Below are positions 1 through 8,383 of a stretch of DNA of 29,673 bases, piece by piece; positions within the stretch are counted from its first letter, which is position 1; each line of letters starts with the position of its first letter. The translations under genes and the position numbers were made by a program. The DNA lies in contig CATNEU010000001.1 of the NCBI GenBank assembly GCA_950097605.1, positions 1 to 29,673 of the forward strand. The letters are read 5' to 3'. This stretch comes from an uncultured Oscillospiraceae bacterium (GTDB taxonomy: Bacteria; Bacillota; Clostridia; Oscillospirales; Ruminococcaceae). Below the pieces are notes generated by a model. It did not search any database. It saw only the letters and a program-made list of their open reading frames with translations, and was not told the origin of the DNA.

Positions 1-1455
1 CCAAAGGTTATCGCCGATTCTGAAAGAGTCGAAAAAAAGATCAGAAAGCTGCATTACCAGCTCTACTTCCGCACCAAAAAGGCCTTGCGGGAACTCGAAA
101 ACTGCGATCTGAACAATGTGCACTATACCAAGGTATTCGGAGAAGATCGAACCGGCGGGACATTGAAAAATGAAGTAATCAGCAATTTGAGGAAAATAAT
201 TACGAATCTGGAAACCAAAGAATACGAATATAACTGCGGAAACCACAATGAGTGTGCGACGTCCGGATTAGTGGCGTTCGTATACTCTGGCCGCGACACG
301 ATTTATCTTTGTCCCTTATGGATAAACAAGCCAGCTACAGAAAATTACTCTCAAATAGGCGTTCTCTTTCATGAATTTACCCACGCCGTATGCGGTACAA
401 AAGACAAAAAATACGGCCGGGAAGCCTGCATTCAGCTTGCACGCCAGTCTCCCGAAGACGCAATCGTAAATGCCGATAACTACCGTATCTTTTTGGAGTT
501 TCAATTTCTGCATTGGCAGGGCAACCAATCCATTGTCCTGAATCCGGAATCCAACTATGCGCCGGGTATGGTGACATTTCAAGATACAATTTATAGCTTT
601 TATAAGGGCAAAAAATCAAACACCCTCTATTTCATGACCTACAACGGGGCAAGCTGGCGGAAAAATGAAAAAATAGCGGATCAGCCCAACACGTCCATGT
701 CCCCGGGCACAAGCACAACGCCGTCTCCCGTCGTCTACCGGAATTGCATCTACCTGTTCTATAAAGGCGGCAGCAACAACAACCTCTATTATCTGTGGTT
801 CGACGGCACAAATTGGAAGGGCAATACCAAAATCAGCGACTCCGATCCCAAGACAGACGCAGCTCCATCCGCCGTCTTTTTTAACAACCGCATCTATGTG
901 TTTTTCAAAGGGTCTGGAAACAACAATTTATACTACCTCACCTGCGAATACAACCGCGATTGGGTCGTGCAGCACAGCTTTTATTCGCAGAAGATTGCCG
1001 ACGCACCCAATTCCAACATTTCTCCAAGGTCCGATTGTGCGCCGTCCGCCGCCGTGCTGGGCGACAAAATCTATGTCGTATACAAAAGCGACAGCGGCAA
1101 CGATTTGTTTTACCTCACGTTTGACGGGACCAATTGGGAAGGTGACAAGCGGATCTCCCAATTTAGCGATTTTGCGCCCAAAACAGACAAAGCGCCCACG
1201 GTAAGCGCTGTCGATGATATGCTGTATATCACCTATAAGGGGGAGAGCAGCAACAGTATGTATCAGATGTATTACAACCGCGGAACCGGTTTAGAAGACG
1301 GCATCTGGTACGGAAATCAGACGGTGGCGTCCGTATCCACCATAGAACCGCTCACAAATCAGCCCTATGGCGTCGTTTCCCTTGGAAACTACAACTACAG
1401 CATTTACAAAGGACAGAAGTCGGATCAGCTATACTTTATGTACCAATCAAAGTAG
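1..1455 (+). CDS. M35-like (aspzincin) metallopeptidase fused to a lectin-like beta-propeller, 5' partial
   Basis: The frame is open from base 1, so the true start lies outside the window; the first in-frame TTG at 85 is not a credible start. The visible protein is about 484 residues. Bases 370-384 encode HEFTH, followed by GTKDKKYG and then a NADNYRIFLE stretch. HExxH plus GTxDxxYG plus an N-A-x-N-Y segment is the signature of peptidyl-Lys/deuterolysin (M35) zinc peptidases, in which the Asp is the third zinc ligand. From about base 535 to the end there are six repeats of roughly 50 residues with the pattern AP..(V)...(I)Y..YKG....LYY...DG..W, which resembles the blades of PLL-type lectin propellers. 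I infer a zinc protease carrying a carbohydrate-binding or adhesive propeller, probably exported. The gene is visibly less GC-rich than its neighbours, which suggests transfer. Substrate unknown. Confidence 0.8.
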   Translation, partial: PKVIADSERVEKKIRKLHYQLYFRTKKALRELENCDLNNVHYTKVFGEDRTGGTLKNEVISNLRKIITNLETKEYEYNCGNHNECATSGLVAFVYSGRDTIYLCPLWINKPATENYSQIGVLFHEFTHAVCGTKDKKYGREACIQLARQSPEDAIVNADNYRIFLEFQFLHWQGNQSIVLNPESNYAPGMVTFQDTIYSFYKGKKSNTLYFMTYNGASWRKNEKIADQPNTSMSPGTSTTPSPVVYRNCIYLFYKGGSNNNLYYLWFDGTNWKGNTKISDSDPKTDAAPSAVFFNNRIYVFFKGSGNNNLYYLTCEYNRDWVVQHSFYSQKIADAPNSNISPRSDCAPSAAVLGDKIYVVYKSDSGNDLFYLTFDGTNWEGDKRISQFSDFAPKTDKAPTVSAVDDMLYITYKGESSNSMYQMYYNRGTGLEDGIWYGNQTVASVSTIEPLTNQPYGVVSLGNYNYSIYKGQKSDQLYFMYQSK

Positions 1456-1500
1456 ACACCGCAAACGATAAAAAACGGACTTGCCGCGTTTTTTCACTAT

Positions 1501-1535
1501 GATAAAGGGCAGCGCCCAAGGCGCTGCCCTTTATC
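1501..1535. terminator. Bidirectional intrinsic terminator
   Basis: A perfect 16-bp stem (1501-1516 with 1520-1535) closes on a 3-nt CAA loop. It lies between the convergent metallopeptidase and Nramp genes, so it can serve both. Confidence 0.85.
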
Positions 1536-1588
1536 AATTATCCATTTTCTATTGAAAACCGCGCCCTTTGTGATTTACGGCGGACCTT

Positions 1589-2854
1589 CTACCACCCAAA
1601 CAAGCTGGCCGCCTTGCGCACCACTTCCGACAGGGCGTTCGTACTGGTAAGCACTGTCACCGCGACTACGGCAAAGGCCAGCAGATTGCCCAGCAGCCTG
1701 TTTTTGTGCGCGCCCATTCTTTCGCGGCTATTCAGTGTAACCGTTAAAAAAAACGCGATGACCGGCAGCACCAGCGCGTTGGCCGCCTGGGAAAGCAGGA
1801 TGACCTCCACCGGGCTGGATTGCCCCAGCGCGGCAAGCGTTACGCCAATGGCCAGCACAAAGCACCAGACCCCGCGAAAGCGTTTTCCACGCAGGTTTCC
1901 AGGCCAGCCCAGCATGCCGCGCACGGCAAAGGCCGCCGCAAGCGGCGCGGTCACTGTGGAGGAAAAGCCCGCCGCGAAAAGGCCGGCTGCAAACACATAT
2001 TTTGCCCAGCTTCCCAAAAGCGGCTCGAGCTGGTGCGCCATGTCGCCCGCGCCGTTTACAGGCGCGCCCGTTCCATAGAACGCCGCGGCGGCGCCGATGA
2101 TCACGGCGGCTGAAATCAGTCCGCCGAGCCCAACGGAGAGAATGGTGTCGAACCGCGCGGCTGGAAGGTCCTCTTTGCTTTGAAACCGTTCCCCCACCGC
2201 CGAAGCGTGTAAAAACAGGTTATACGGCACAGCGGTGGTGCCGATCAATCCAACAACGGTGAACCAGGCGTTGCCGCTTTCCGGCATGCGGGGCACAAAC
2301 AGGCCGTGCAGCACCGCGCCCCAATCGGGCCTGGAGACGATGGCAGTCGCCAGAAACGTGACGCTCATGAGCAGGACCAGGACCACCAAAAACTTTTCGA
2401 TGCGCCGGTAGCTTCCCGACCAGAGCAGCGCGAACGATACAAAACCGAGCAAGATCGCCAGGGCCGCTCCCCAGCCCCGTCCGGAAAGCGCCGGAAACGC
2501 GCTCCCAATCCCCATCAACCCGCCCGCGATGTTGCCGGTTTCATACGCGGTGTTGCCGATAAAAATGGCCGCGATCACCAGAACGGCCGCAGCGCCGCGC
2601 AGCACTGGGTTCCGGATCGCGCCACGCAGGTTTTCGCCCAGCCCCTTTCCCGTCACAACCCCGAGGCGGGCGGACATCTCCTGCAGCACCATTGTCGCAA
2701 GCACCGAAAACAGCATGGCCCATAGCAGCGAATAGCCAAAGCTGGCGCCGGTCACGGTGCAGGTTGTGATGGTGCCGGGCCCGATAAACGCGGCGGCGAC
2801 CAGCGCGCCCGGCCCAATATGCCGAAATCTTTCCGTCAATCTGCTCATATGCAT
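1589..2854 (-). CDS. Divergent Nramp-family transporter
   Basis: A polytopic membrane protein of about 421 residues, the usual Nramp length with about 11 hydrophobic segments. The N-terminus GPGALVAAAFIGPGT followed by FGYSLLWAMLFS aligns with the first helix of Nramp (MntH) proteins, and TTAVPYNLFLHAS aligns with the helix-6 MPHNLYLHS motif. In classical Nramps the Asp and Asn of DPGN and the Met of MPHN bind Mn2+/Fe2+; here these positions read G, T and V. The fold is therefore Nramp, but the usual metal site is missing and the substrate is uncertain. Start: the longest frame begins at a TTG (2872), but AGAGG at 2862-2866 sits 7 nt before the ATG at 2854, so that start is used; ATG 2848 is possible. 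It is a single gene, divergent from the phosphate symporter. Confidence 0.85.
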   Translation of the reverse strand: MHMSRLTERFRHIGPGALVAAAFIGPGTITTCTVTGASFGYSLLWAMLFSVLATMVLQEMSARLGVVTGKGLGENLRGAIRNPVLRGAAAVLVIAAIFIGNTAYETGNIAGGLMGIGSAFPALSGRGWGAALAILLGFVSFALLWSGSYRRIEKFLVVLVLLMSVTFLATAIVSRPDWGAVLHGLFVPRMPESGNAWFTVVGLIGTTAVPYNLFLHASAVGERFQSKEDLPAARFDTILSVGLGGLISAAVIIGAAAAFYGTGAPVNGAGDMAHQLEPLLGSWAKYVFAAGLFAAGFSSTVTAPLAAAFAVRGMLGWPGNLRGKRFRGVWCFVLAIGVTLAALGQSSPVEVILLSQAANALVLPVIAFFLTVTLNSRERMGAHKNRLLGNLLAFAVVAVTVLTSTNALSEVVRKAASLFGW

Positions 2855-2981
2855 CCCCATACCTCTATCCAAAAAGTCAGGCGCTGCGGCGCACGTCCGC
2901 GGCTGCTGTTAGTATCCTGCACAAAATCCTGCAAAATAAACCTGCCAAGCGGACGTTAGATCCTCCAGAACCGGCCCAGAC

Positions 2982-2998
2982 TTTACATAGATTTTACA
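2982..2998. promoter_or_regulatory. Possible PhoP/PhoB-type box
   Basis: Two identical TTTACA hexamers (2982-2987 and 2993-2998) are separated by 5 nt, an exact 11-bp period. Bacillus PhoP binds repeats of TT(A/T/C)ACA with this spacing. It lies about 95-110 bp before the -35/-10 of the Na/phosphate symporter. Only two of the usual four half-boxes are evident, so this is tentative. Confidence 0.4.
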
Positions 2999-3092
2999 CA
3001 CAGCGCCGGTTTCCCTCTTGACATCCGCCGGTTGTAAGCATTTTTGTGTAAAAAAACCGTATATTCGCCGTAATATTTTCTGAAATAGTGTG

Positions 3093-3122
3093 TATACACG
3101 CCGATTCACAAAATGGTATAAT
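3093..3122 (+). promoter_or_regulatory. Promoter of the Na/phosphate symporter
   Basis: TATACA (3093-3098), 18-bp spacer, consensus TATAAT (3117-3122) preceded by TGG, an extended -10. The -35 is part of a perfect 10-bp palindrome GTGTATACAC (3090-3099). The transcript would have a leader of about 130 nt containing an imperfect stem. Confidence 0.6.
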
Positions 3123-3259
3123 AATTAAAATGGCATAAGTCGGGTCCTTGCGCGGAAGACACGCCTGCGCGGCCTGTTTCGAGCGGAAGAACCCGGACAC
3201 ACGCCTGTTATGCAACCCGGCGATACAAAAATACATGCGAATGTAGGTGGAGGTTACAA

Positions 3260-5035
3260 ATGGAGTTTGATATTTTCAATGTCATAACCCTGTTGGGAGG
3301 GCTTGCGTTCTTCCTCTATGGTATGTCCACAATGGGCGCGGGGCTGGAACGGCTTTCGGGTTCTAAAATGGAGAAAATCCTGCAAAAACTCACGAACAAC
3401 ATCTTTCTGAGCATCCTGTTCGGCGCGGCCATCACCGCAGCGGTCCAGAGTTCCTCGGCAACCACCGTCATCGTCGTGGGCCTTGTCAATGCCGGTATCC
3501 TCAAGCTGCGGCAGGCGGTCGGCGTGATCATGGGCGCCAACATCGGCACCACGATCACCTCCCAAATCATCCGTCTGGGCGATTTGCAGGATACCAATAT
3601 CCTAATGCGGCTGCTCAAGCCCACCTCGCTTGCCCCCATCGCCGCCGTGATCGGCATCGCGCTGTTTATGTTTGCGGCCTCCAAAAAGACCAAAAATGTC
3701 GGCAGCATTCTGCTGGGCTTCGGCGTATTGTTCTCGGGCATGAACATCATGACCGAAACGCTCAAGCCGCTCGGCGAGCTGCCGCAGTTTGCGGAGATGT
3801 TTGCAACCCTGTCCAACCCGGTGCTCGGCGTGCTGGTGGGTGCGGTCGTCACGGCACTGATCCAGAGTTCCTCTGCGTCAATCGGCATCCTGCAGGCACT
3901 CAGCGCAACGGGCGCCATCACCTATTCCTCCGCCATCCCGATCCTGCTGGGCCAGAACATCGGCACCTGTATCACGCCGCTGCTCTCGAGCATCGGCGCC
4001 AATAAAAACGCCAAGCGCGCCGCCATGGTGCACCTGTATTTCAACATCATCGGCACCGCGGTGTTCCTCGGCGGCATTTATCTGATTCAGTACACCATCG
4101 GCTTCCCGTTCTGGGACGACGTGGTGGGCATGGGCGGCATCGCCAACTTCCACACGATTTTCAACGTAATCACCACCGTGCTGTTTATCCCATTTGTCGG
4201 GGCGCTGCAAAAGCTTGCGGAGCTCACCATTCGCAAACAAAAGGACGGGGAGGCCACACCCGAGGTTGCGGTGCTCGACGAGCGTTTTCTGGTTTCCCCG
4301 GCGCTCGCGCTGCAGCAGTGCCAGAGCACGGTTGAGGTCATGGCGCAATATGCGTTCCAGAACTTCCACGCGGCGCACAAGCTGTTTAAAAAATTCGACG
4401 CCAAAGCGGTGGTCCGCATACGAGAGCTGGAAAACTCGATCGACATGATGGAGGACAAGCTCAACAGCTACCTGCTGATGCTGGCCGACCGCGAACTGAC
4501 CGAAGTGGAAAGCCACGGCGTGACCACCATGCTACACATCGTCAGCGAATTCGAGCGCATCGGCGACTACACCATCAACCTCGTGGAGGCTGCCGAATCC
4601 CTGCACGAAAAGCAGGTTTCGTTCTCCGACTCTGCAATTGGGGAGCTCAACGCGATTGCGGACGCGGTATATGAGATCATCGGCTATGCGCAGGAGTGCT
4701 TTAAGCAGCACGACATTGAAATCGCCTACAAGATCGAGCCGCTGGAGGAGACCGTGGACGACATGGAGGACTATCTCAAGCTCAAGCACATTGACCGCTT
4801 GAAGGACGGCAAATGCACGATCGACGCAGGCGTGATCTTCCTCGAGGTGCTCAACAACCTCGAGCGCATCTCGGACCACTGCTCCAACGTTGCGGTCTAC
4901 ATCATCGGCAACGACCGCGAGGACGGCCCGATGGAGCGCCACAACTACCTCAAGGAGATCCACGAGGGCCAGTACGGCGAGTACGCGCAGCTCTACGAAG
5001 CGTATAAGGCCAAGTATATGAGCCGCATCATATAA
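3260..5035 (+). CDS. Na+/phosphate symporter (PNaS family) with C-terminal PhoU domain
   Basis: 591 residues. The N-terminal 310 or so residues form two homologous membrane halves, each with the family's QSSS motif: AAVQSSSATTVIVVG near residue 65 and TALIQSSSASIGILQ near residue 200. From about residue 345 the protein becomes soluble and helical with two PhoU-like repeats (EFERIGDYTINLVEAAE and NLERISDHCSNVAVY carry the ERIGD/ERISD metal-binding motifs). This is the common bacterial NptA-PhoU fusion: Na+-driven inward phosphate transport across the cytoplasmic membrane, with the PhoU part probably sensing or regulating phosphate. GGTGGAGG stands 6-7 nt before the ATG. It is monocistronic, between its own promoter and a strong terminator; the upstream TTTACA pair hints at Pho control. 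Confidence 0.93.
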   Translation: MEFDIFNVITLLGGLAFFLYGMSTMGAGLERLSGSKMEKILQKLTNNIFLSILFGAAITAAVQSSSATTVIVVGLVNAGILKLRQAVGVIMGANIGTTITSQIIRLGDLQDTNILMRLLKPTSLAPIAAVIGIALFMFAASKKTKNVGSILLGFGVLFSGMNIMTETLKPLGELPQFAEMFATLSNPVLGVLVGAVVTALIQSSSASIGILQALSATGAITYSSAIPILLGQNIGTCITPLLSSIGANKNAKRAAMVHLYFNIIGTAVFLGGIYLIQYTIGFPFWDDVVGMGGIANFHTIFNVITTVLFIPFVGALQKLAELTIRKQKDGEATPEVAVLDERFLVSPALALQQCQSTVEVMAQYAFQNFHAAHKLFKKFDAKAVVRIRELENSIDMMEDKLNSYLLMLADRELTEVESHGVTTMLHIVSEFERIGDYTINLVEAAESLHEKQVSFSDSAIGELNAIADAVYEIIGYAQECFKQHDIEIAYKIEPLEETVDDMEDYLKLKHIDRLKDGKCTIDAGVIFLEVLNNLERISDHCSNVAVYIIGNDREDGPMERHNYLKEIHEGQYGEYAQLYEAYKAKYMSRII

Positions 5036-5048
5036 CCATTTGTATAGC

Positions 5049-5080
5049 AAAGGGCCGTCCCTGCCGGGACGGCCCTTTTT
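5049..5080 (+). terminator. Intrinsic terminator after the phosphate symporter
   Basis: A 13-bp GC-rich stem (5049-5061 with 5066-5078, loop TGCC) runs directly into a T tract. It also faces the end of the convergent gene at 5099, so it can work in both directions. Confidence 0.9.
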
Positions 5081-5098
5081 GTTATGCGTTTTATCGTT

Positions 5099-5782
5099 TT
5101 AAGACGCCACTTTTTTGACATGGTCCTGCTTGATGAGCTTGTCCGCGATTTTTTGCAGATACTCGTCCCAGCCTTCCCAGGCCTCATTGTCCGCGGGCTG
5201 TAGACCTTTTTCCTCTGCATAGGCTTCGCGTATTGGTTCGGTATAGCGCGAGATGATCAGTTCTTTTTTAAACAGGCCGTGCTGTGCCTGCCAGTACGCC
5301 TCGTCGGTCAGTTCAGCTTCTTCCAAAAATGCCTGGAACTCATCATAATTTGTAGACATTTTTCCGGTTTCCAGTTCACTATCCACAATCTCCTGTGCTT
5401 CCTCGTCCGTCGCGGAATACCCCTGCCGGAGCGCCTCGTGATACAGCGCCTCGCGTTTGAGCAGATATTGGGCGGCGCGCTCCTCAGCGTCCTTGTAACC
5501 GGAGACGGCCCAGCGGCCTGCAATCAGGTCCACTTCGCTTTTATAGATCACAATGTTGTCTCCCCGCATATAGACATCGTTTCCGGAACGCAGGCTCTGT
5601 TGCTGCCTGAATTGCTTTTCAAGCTTTCCATTTTCACGAAGCTCCGCCTTAATTGCCTCCGGAGAACGCGGGACCGGATGGCCCTGTCCTTTGGAACATG
5701 GCGCGGACACGGTCAGCAGACAGGACATACAGACGAGTATGGCCACACACATAACCCCGCATCTTTCCACCATACGGTTCAT
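5099..5782 (-). CDS. Exported protein with SurA-N-like domain, no PPIase domain
   Basis: About 227 residues. The N-terminus MNRMVERCGV followed by a hydrophobic stretch to about residue 27 is a signal peptide or membrane anchor; no clean lipobox is seen, although a Cys follows at about residue 29. Residues about 60-130 (SEVDLIAGRWAVSGY, then a helical ERAAQYLLKREALYHEALRQG segment, then TDEEAQEIVD) resemble the N-terminal chaperone domain of SurA/PrsA-type foldases. The parvulin isomerase domain that usually follows is absent. A chaperone-like role outside the membrane is an inference. Start: the longest frame opens at 5818, but GGGAAGGG lies just upstream of ATG 5782 with 6-nt spacing and gives the better signal peptide. 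Single gene, convergent with the phosphate symporter. Confidence 0.65.
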   Translation of the reverse strand: MNRMVERCGVMCVAILVCMSCLLTVSAPCSKGQGHPVPRSPEAIKAELRENGKLEKQFRQQQSLRSGNDVYMRGDNIVIYKSEVDLIAGRWAVSGYKDAEERAAQYLLKREALYHEALRQGYSATDEEAQEIVDSELETGKMSTNYDEFQAFLEEAELTDEAYWQAQHGLFKKELIISRYTEPIREAYAEEKGLQPADNEAWEGWDEYLQKIADKLIKQDHVKKVAS

Positions 5783-5832
5783 CAACATCCCTTCCCACAA
5801 GCATGCAGAACAAACCATCTTCTTCCGCCTCT

Positions 5833-5861
5833 ATCCTACCACAAATCGACAAACGATGCAA
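5833..5861 (-). promoter_or_regulatory. Weak candidate promoter for the SurA-N-like gene
   Basis: On the minus strand TTGCAT (5856-5861), 17-bp spacer, TAGGAT (5833-5838) with a preceding TGG. Only a moderate match to the sigma-70/A consensus. Confidence 0.35.
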
Positions 5862-5949
5862 TCCGTTCCGTAATATATGGTGAGGCTCGATGTATAAAAC
5901 CGCAATGCGACCGCATTTTTGCGTAACATCACAAAACAACGCGGCAGCT

Positions 5950-7689
5950 TTATAGCTCCACCCTGCAAACCCCCGCGCGTCCCAGAATGTCCCGGTCTCT
6001 GTAATGAAACAGCACGCAGGTTTCGCACGGCGTCCCATAGTCTCCGGACAGGACGTCGAATGGGAATACCTCAATGTGCGCGAGCTTGCTCACGCGCTTG
6101 GGGTCCTCCGCTGCGTACGCCGGCAGATATTTCTCGATGTTGCCGGGTTTTTCATAAAAGGCAAAGATGCGCGCGCGGTTTTCGCGCGTGCGGTCGGCTG
6201 TCAGCCAGTCCGGCAGCTTTTTGGCGTTCTCGTGGTGGTAGAGGTCAAATTTGAGCAGCCAGGCCAGCGTGTCCGCCCGCGCGCCGTCCATCCTTTCGGC
6301 ATAAAACCTCCAAAGAAACGTGTAGGCGTCGAGCTTGGCGTGCGGTGCTGCGTATAGCCCGCTTTCGCGGTACCAGCCGCCGAGCGCCTCGAAAAAGTCA
6401 AACGGCGTTGCAAACTGTCCCGCCAGCCACCGCACCGACCGGTCGAACCGCGCGCTGTTGTAATACTGCTCGACCATCTCCTCCACATCCTTGAGCCGGT
6501 CCAGCGCGTCATAGGGCAGCGCGTGGGTGCAAAGCACCTCATAGGGCGCTTTTTCGCGGTACCGAATGCCGTATTTCCCACTGTCCCGCCGCAGGCCGGA
6601 GCCTTTCAGCAGCTTTAAAAACCCGAGCTGCAATTGGTCCGGCGCAAGCGCATACACGTCGTTAAACGACTGCCGGAACGACGCATAATCCTCGCCGGGC
6701 AGCCCGGCGATCAAGTCCAGGTGCTGGTGGATGTTTCCGCCCTGTTGCAGCGCGCGGGAAACCTCCGCAATGCGGGAAAAGCGCATGCCGCGCCGGATGA
6801 TCCCGGTTGTTTCGGGATTGGTGGTCTGCACGCCGATTTCAAACTGGAACTGTCCGGGGCGCACCTGCCGCAGAAAGTCCAGCGTTTCACCGTCGAGCAG
6901 GTCGGCCGAGATCTCGAAGTGAAAATTCGTCGCACCGTTGTCGTGCGCGTGCAGATAGCGCCAGATTTCGAGCGCAAACGCCTTGTTGCAGTTAAACGTG
7001 CGGTCCACAAATTTAACCTGCCGGACGCCTGCGTCCAAAAAGCGCTGCAGCTCCCGCTTCACGAGCGGCAGCGGTTTGAACCGCACGCCTTGCTCCACCG
7101 AGGACAGGCAATATTGGCACTGGTAGGGACAGCCGCGCGACGCCTCGTAATACAAAATCCGGTCGGCCAGCGCCGCAAAGTCCTCGTACACAAACGGAAG
7201 CGCCGCGAGGTCCAGCGGCGGCTGTGGCGGGTTTTCCACAATCCGGCCGTTTCTGCGCGCCGCTATTCCACAAACGCCGGTGTAATCGGTGGAATCCGCA
7301 AGCCTGCAAACCAGCTCTGCAAACGCGGCCTCCCCCTCGCCGCAAATCACACAATCCACCGCAGGGTTTTCCAGCAGCACCCACTCCGCATCATAGGACA
7401 CCTCCGGCCCGCCCAATACAATTTTCATCTCCGGGCGCACCTGCTTCAAGTCGGCGAGCAGCCCTTTCACCAGCTCGATGTTCCAGATATAACAGGAAAA
7501 CGCCAGCACGTCGGCTTGCAGCGCGCACAGCTCCCTGAACAAAAAGTCCGGCCGCTGGTTGATCGTGTACTCCGCGATGGAAAGCCGCACGGAAGCGGGA
7601 ATTCTTCCCCGCGCATAGCCCGCCAAAGAGCGTACCGCCAAATTCACATGGATATACTTCGCATTTACGGCGCACAAGACAACCTTCAT
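5950..7689 (-). CDS. B12-binding radical SAM protein with DUF4080-type C-terminus
   Basis: 579 residues. Residues 1-130 look like a cobalamin-binding Rossmann domain (MKVVLCAVNAKYIHVN start, VLGGPEVSYDAEW, CVICGEGEAAF). The radical SAM core begins near residue 182 with EASRGCPYQCQYC, whose three cysteines (about 187, 191, 194) ligate the 4Fe-4S cluster. After the core, a C-terminal domain of about 200 residues matches the layout of the DUF4080 family common in Clostridia and Bacteroides. Members probably carry out a B12-dependent radical modification of an unknown substrate, often proposed to be methylation. The ATG at 7689 was chosen because MKVV...NAKYIH is the typical family start; a TTG at 7698 is closer to the GGAAGGG site and cannot be excluded. 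It is divergent from the Smr-domain gene. Confidence 0.9.
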   Translation of the reverse strand: MKVVLCAVNAKYIHVNLAVRSLAGYARGRIPASVRLSIAEYTINQRPDFLFRELCALQADVLAFSCYIWNIELVKGLLADLKQVRPEMKIVLGGPEVSYDAEWVLLENPAVDCVICGEGEAAFAELVCRLADSTDYTGVCGIAARRNGRIVENPPQPPLDLAALPFVYEDFAALADRILYYEASRGCPYQCQYCLSSVEQGVRFKPLPLVKRELQRFLDAGVRQVKFVDRTFNCNKAFALEIWRYLHAHDNGATNFHFEISADLLDGETLDFLRQVRPGQFQFEIGVQTTNPETTGIIRRGMRFSRIAEVSRALQQGGNIHQHLDLIAGLPGEDYASFRQSFNDVYALAPDQLQLGFLKLLKGSGLRRDSGKYGIRYREKAPYEVLCTHALPYDALDRLKDVEEMVEQYYNSARFDRSVRWLAGQFATPFDFFEALGGWYRESGLYAAPHAKLDAYTFLWRFYAERMDGARADTLAWLLKFDLYHHENAKKLPDWLTADRTRENRARIFAFYEKPGNIEKYLPAYAAEDPKRVSKLAHIEVFPFDVLSGDYGTPCETCVLFHYRDRDILGRAGVCRVEL

Positions 7690-7690
7690 A

Positions 7691-7719
7691 TTTATCAAAT
7701 TCCCTTCCTGTGGTACAAT
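7691..7719 (+). promoter_or_regulatory. Candidate promoter for the Smr-domain gene
   Basis: TTTATC (7691-7696), 17-bp spacer, TACAAT (7714-7719) with a TGG extended -10. The leader would begin near 7726 and contain a perfect 8-bp hairpin (7738-7745 with 7753-7760, 7-nt loop). The -35 is poor, so confidence is moderate. Confidence 0.4.
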
Positions 7720-7862
7720 ATAGAGTACAGCTTACGATTCCGTCGCTCGAAACGACGGAACAAACTGGAGACGCGGTTCAAAACGCTCTATAAAAGCCGT
7801 TGCAACGCATCCATTATCCCGCACGGCCGGGGAAATGTCAATGACAGAGGAGGTGGCAAGGC

Positions 7863-8207
7863 ATGCCCTATACAACCGTGAACCTGGAGGCGGGGCTTCC
7901 AACGGTGGACGCGGCAATGCGTCTGCTCCAACAGGCGGTCGTCACCTGCAAAAGCAGGCGTACCCGGGTGCTGAAAATCATACATGGCTACGGCTCGTCC
8001 GGCACGGGCGGCAGGATCAAAACCGCCGTAGCGCAAAACCTGCGTGCCAGACAGGCCAAAGGAGAGATCCGCGCCTTTGCGCGCGGCGAGGAGTTCGACC
8101 CGTTTTGCGACGCCGCCAGGCAGATCGTCAGCGCCTGTCCGGCGCTTGCGAAGGACCGGGATTATGGAAGGTGTAACCACGGCGTGACATTTGTGCTGCT
8201 GTTTTAG
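7863..8207 (+). CDS. Small Smr-domain protein
   Basis: 114 residues, essentially a stand-alone Smr domain. After MPYTTVNLEAGLPTVDAAM, which corresponds to the opening DLHG-type strand/helix in altered form, comes VLKIIHGYGSSGTGGRIK, the equivalent of the core Smr signature IHGxGxGxLR of MutS2 C-termini, then RAFARGEEF. Smr domains bind or nick branched DNA and, in ribosome-collision MutS2, cleave mRNA. The opening DLHG motif of typical Smr domains is missing, so nuclease activity is doubtful. AGGAGGT precedes the ATG by 8 nt. It lies alone between the divergent radical SAM gene and the promoter of coaX, and no functional link to either is evident. Confidence 0.7.
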   Translation: MPYTTVNLEAGLPTVDAAMRLLQQAVVTCKSRRTRVLKIIHGYGSSGTGGRIKTAVAQNLRARQAKGEIRAFARGEEFDPFCDAARQIVSACPALAKDRDYGRCNHGVTFVLLF

Positions 8208-8234
8208 GCAGATTCCCAAAATTTCCGGTTGGGT

Positions 8235-8263
8235 TTGATAACGGCGCCGGGCTGGGGTATAAT
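8235..8263 (+). promoter_or_regulatory. Strong promoter of the coaX-ECF operon
   Basis: TTGATA (8235-8240), exactly 17 bp, then consensus TATAAT (8258-8263). The transcript would start near 8270 and carry a leader of about 114 nt before coaX, in which I recognise no known riboswitch. Confidence 0.8.
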
Positions 8264-8383
8264 AGCATACGGGCACTACTCCTTTTGTTCTTCTCTTGAT
8301 GCTGTCTGCGCATACATACTCTCCCTGCCGGTTCACTGCCGCCGGGAGCCCGGCGCAACCAAAAACGAACGGGGGTTATCAAG

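Noticed and set aside
6634..7881. 415-codon plus-strand frame opposite the radical SAM gene
   Set aside because: Antisense shadow with no ribosome site and no recognisable domain.
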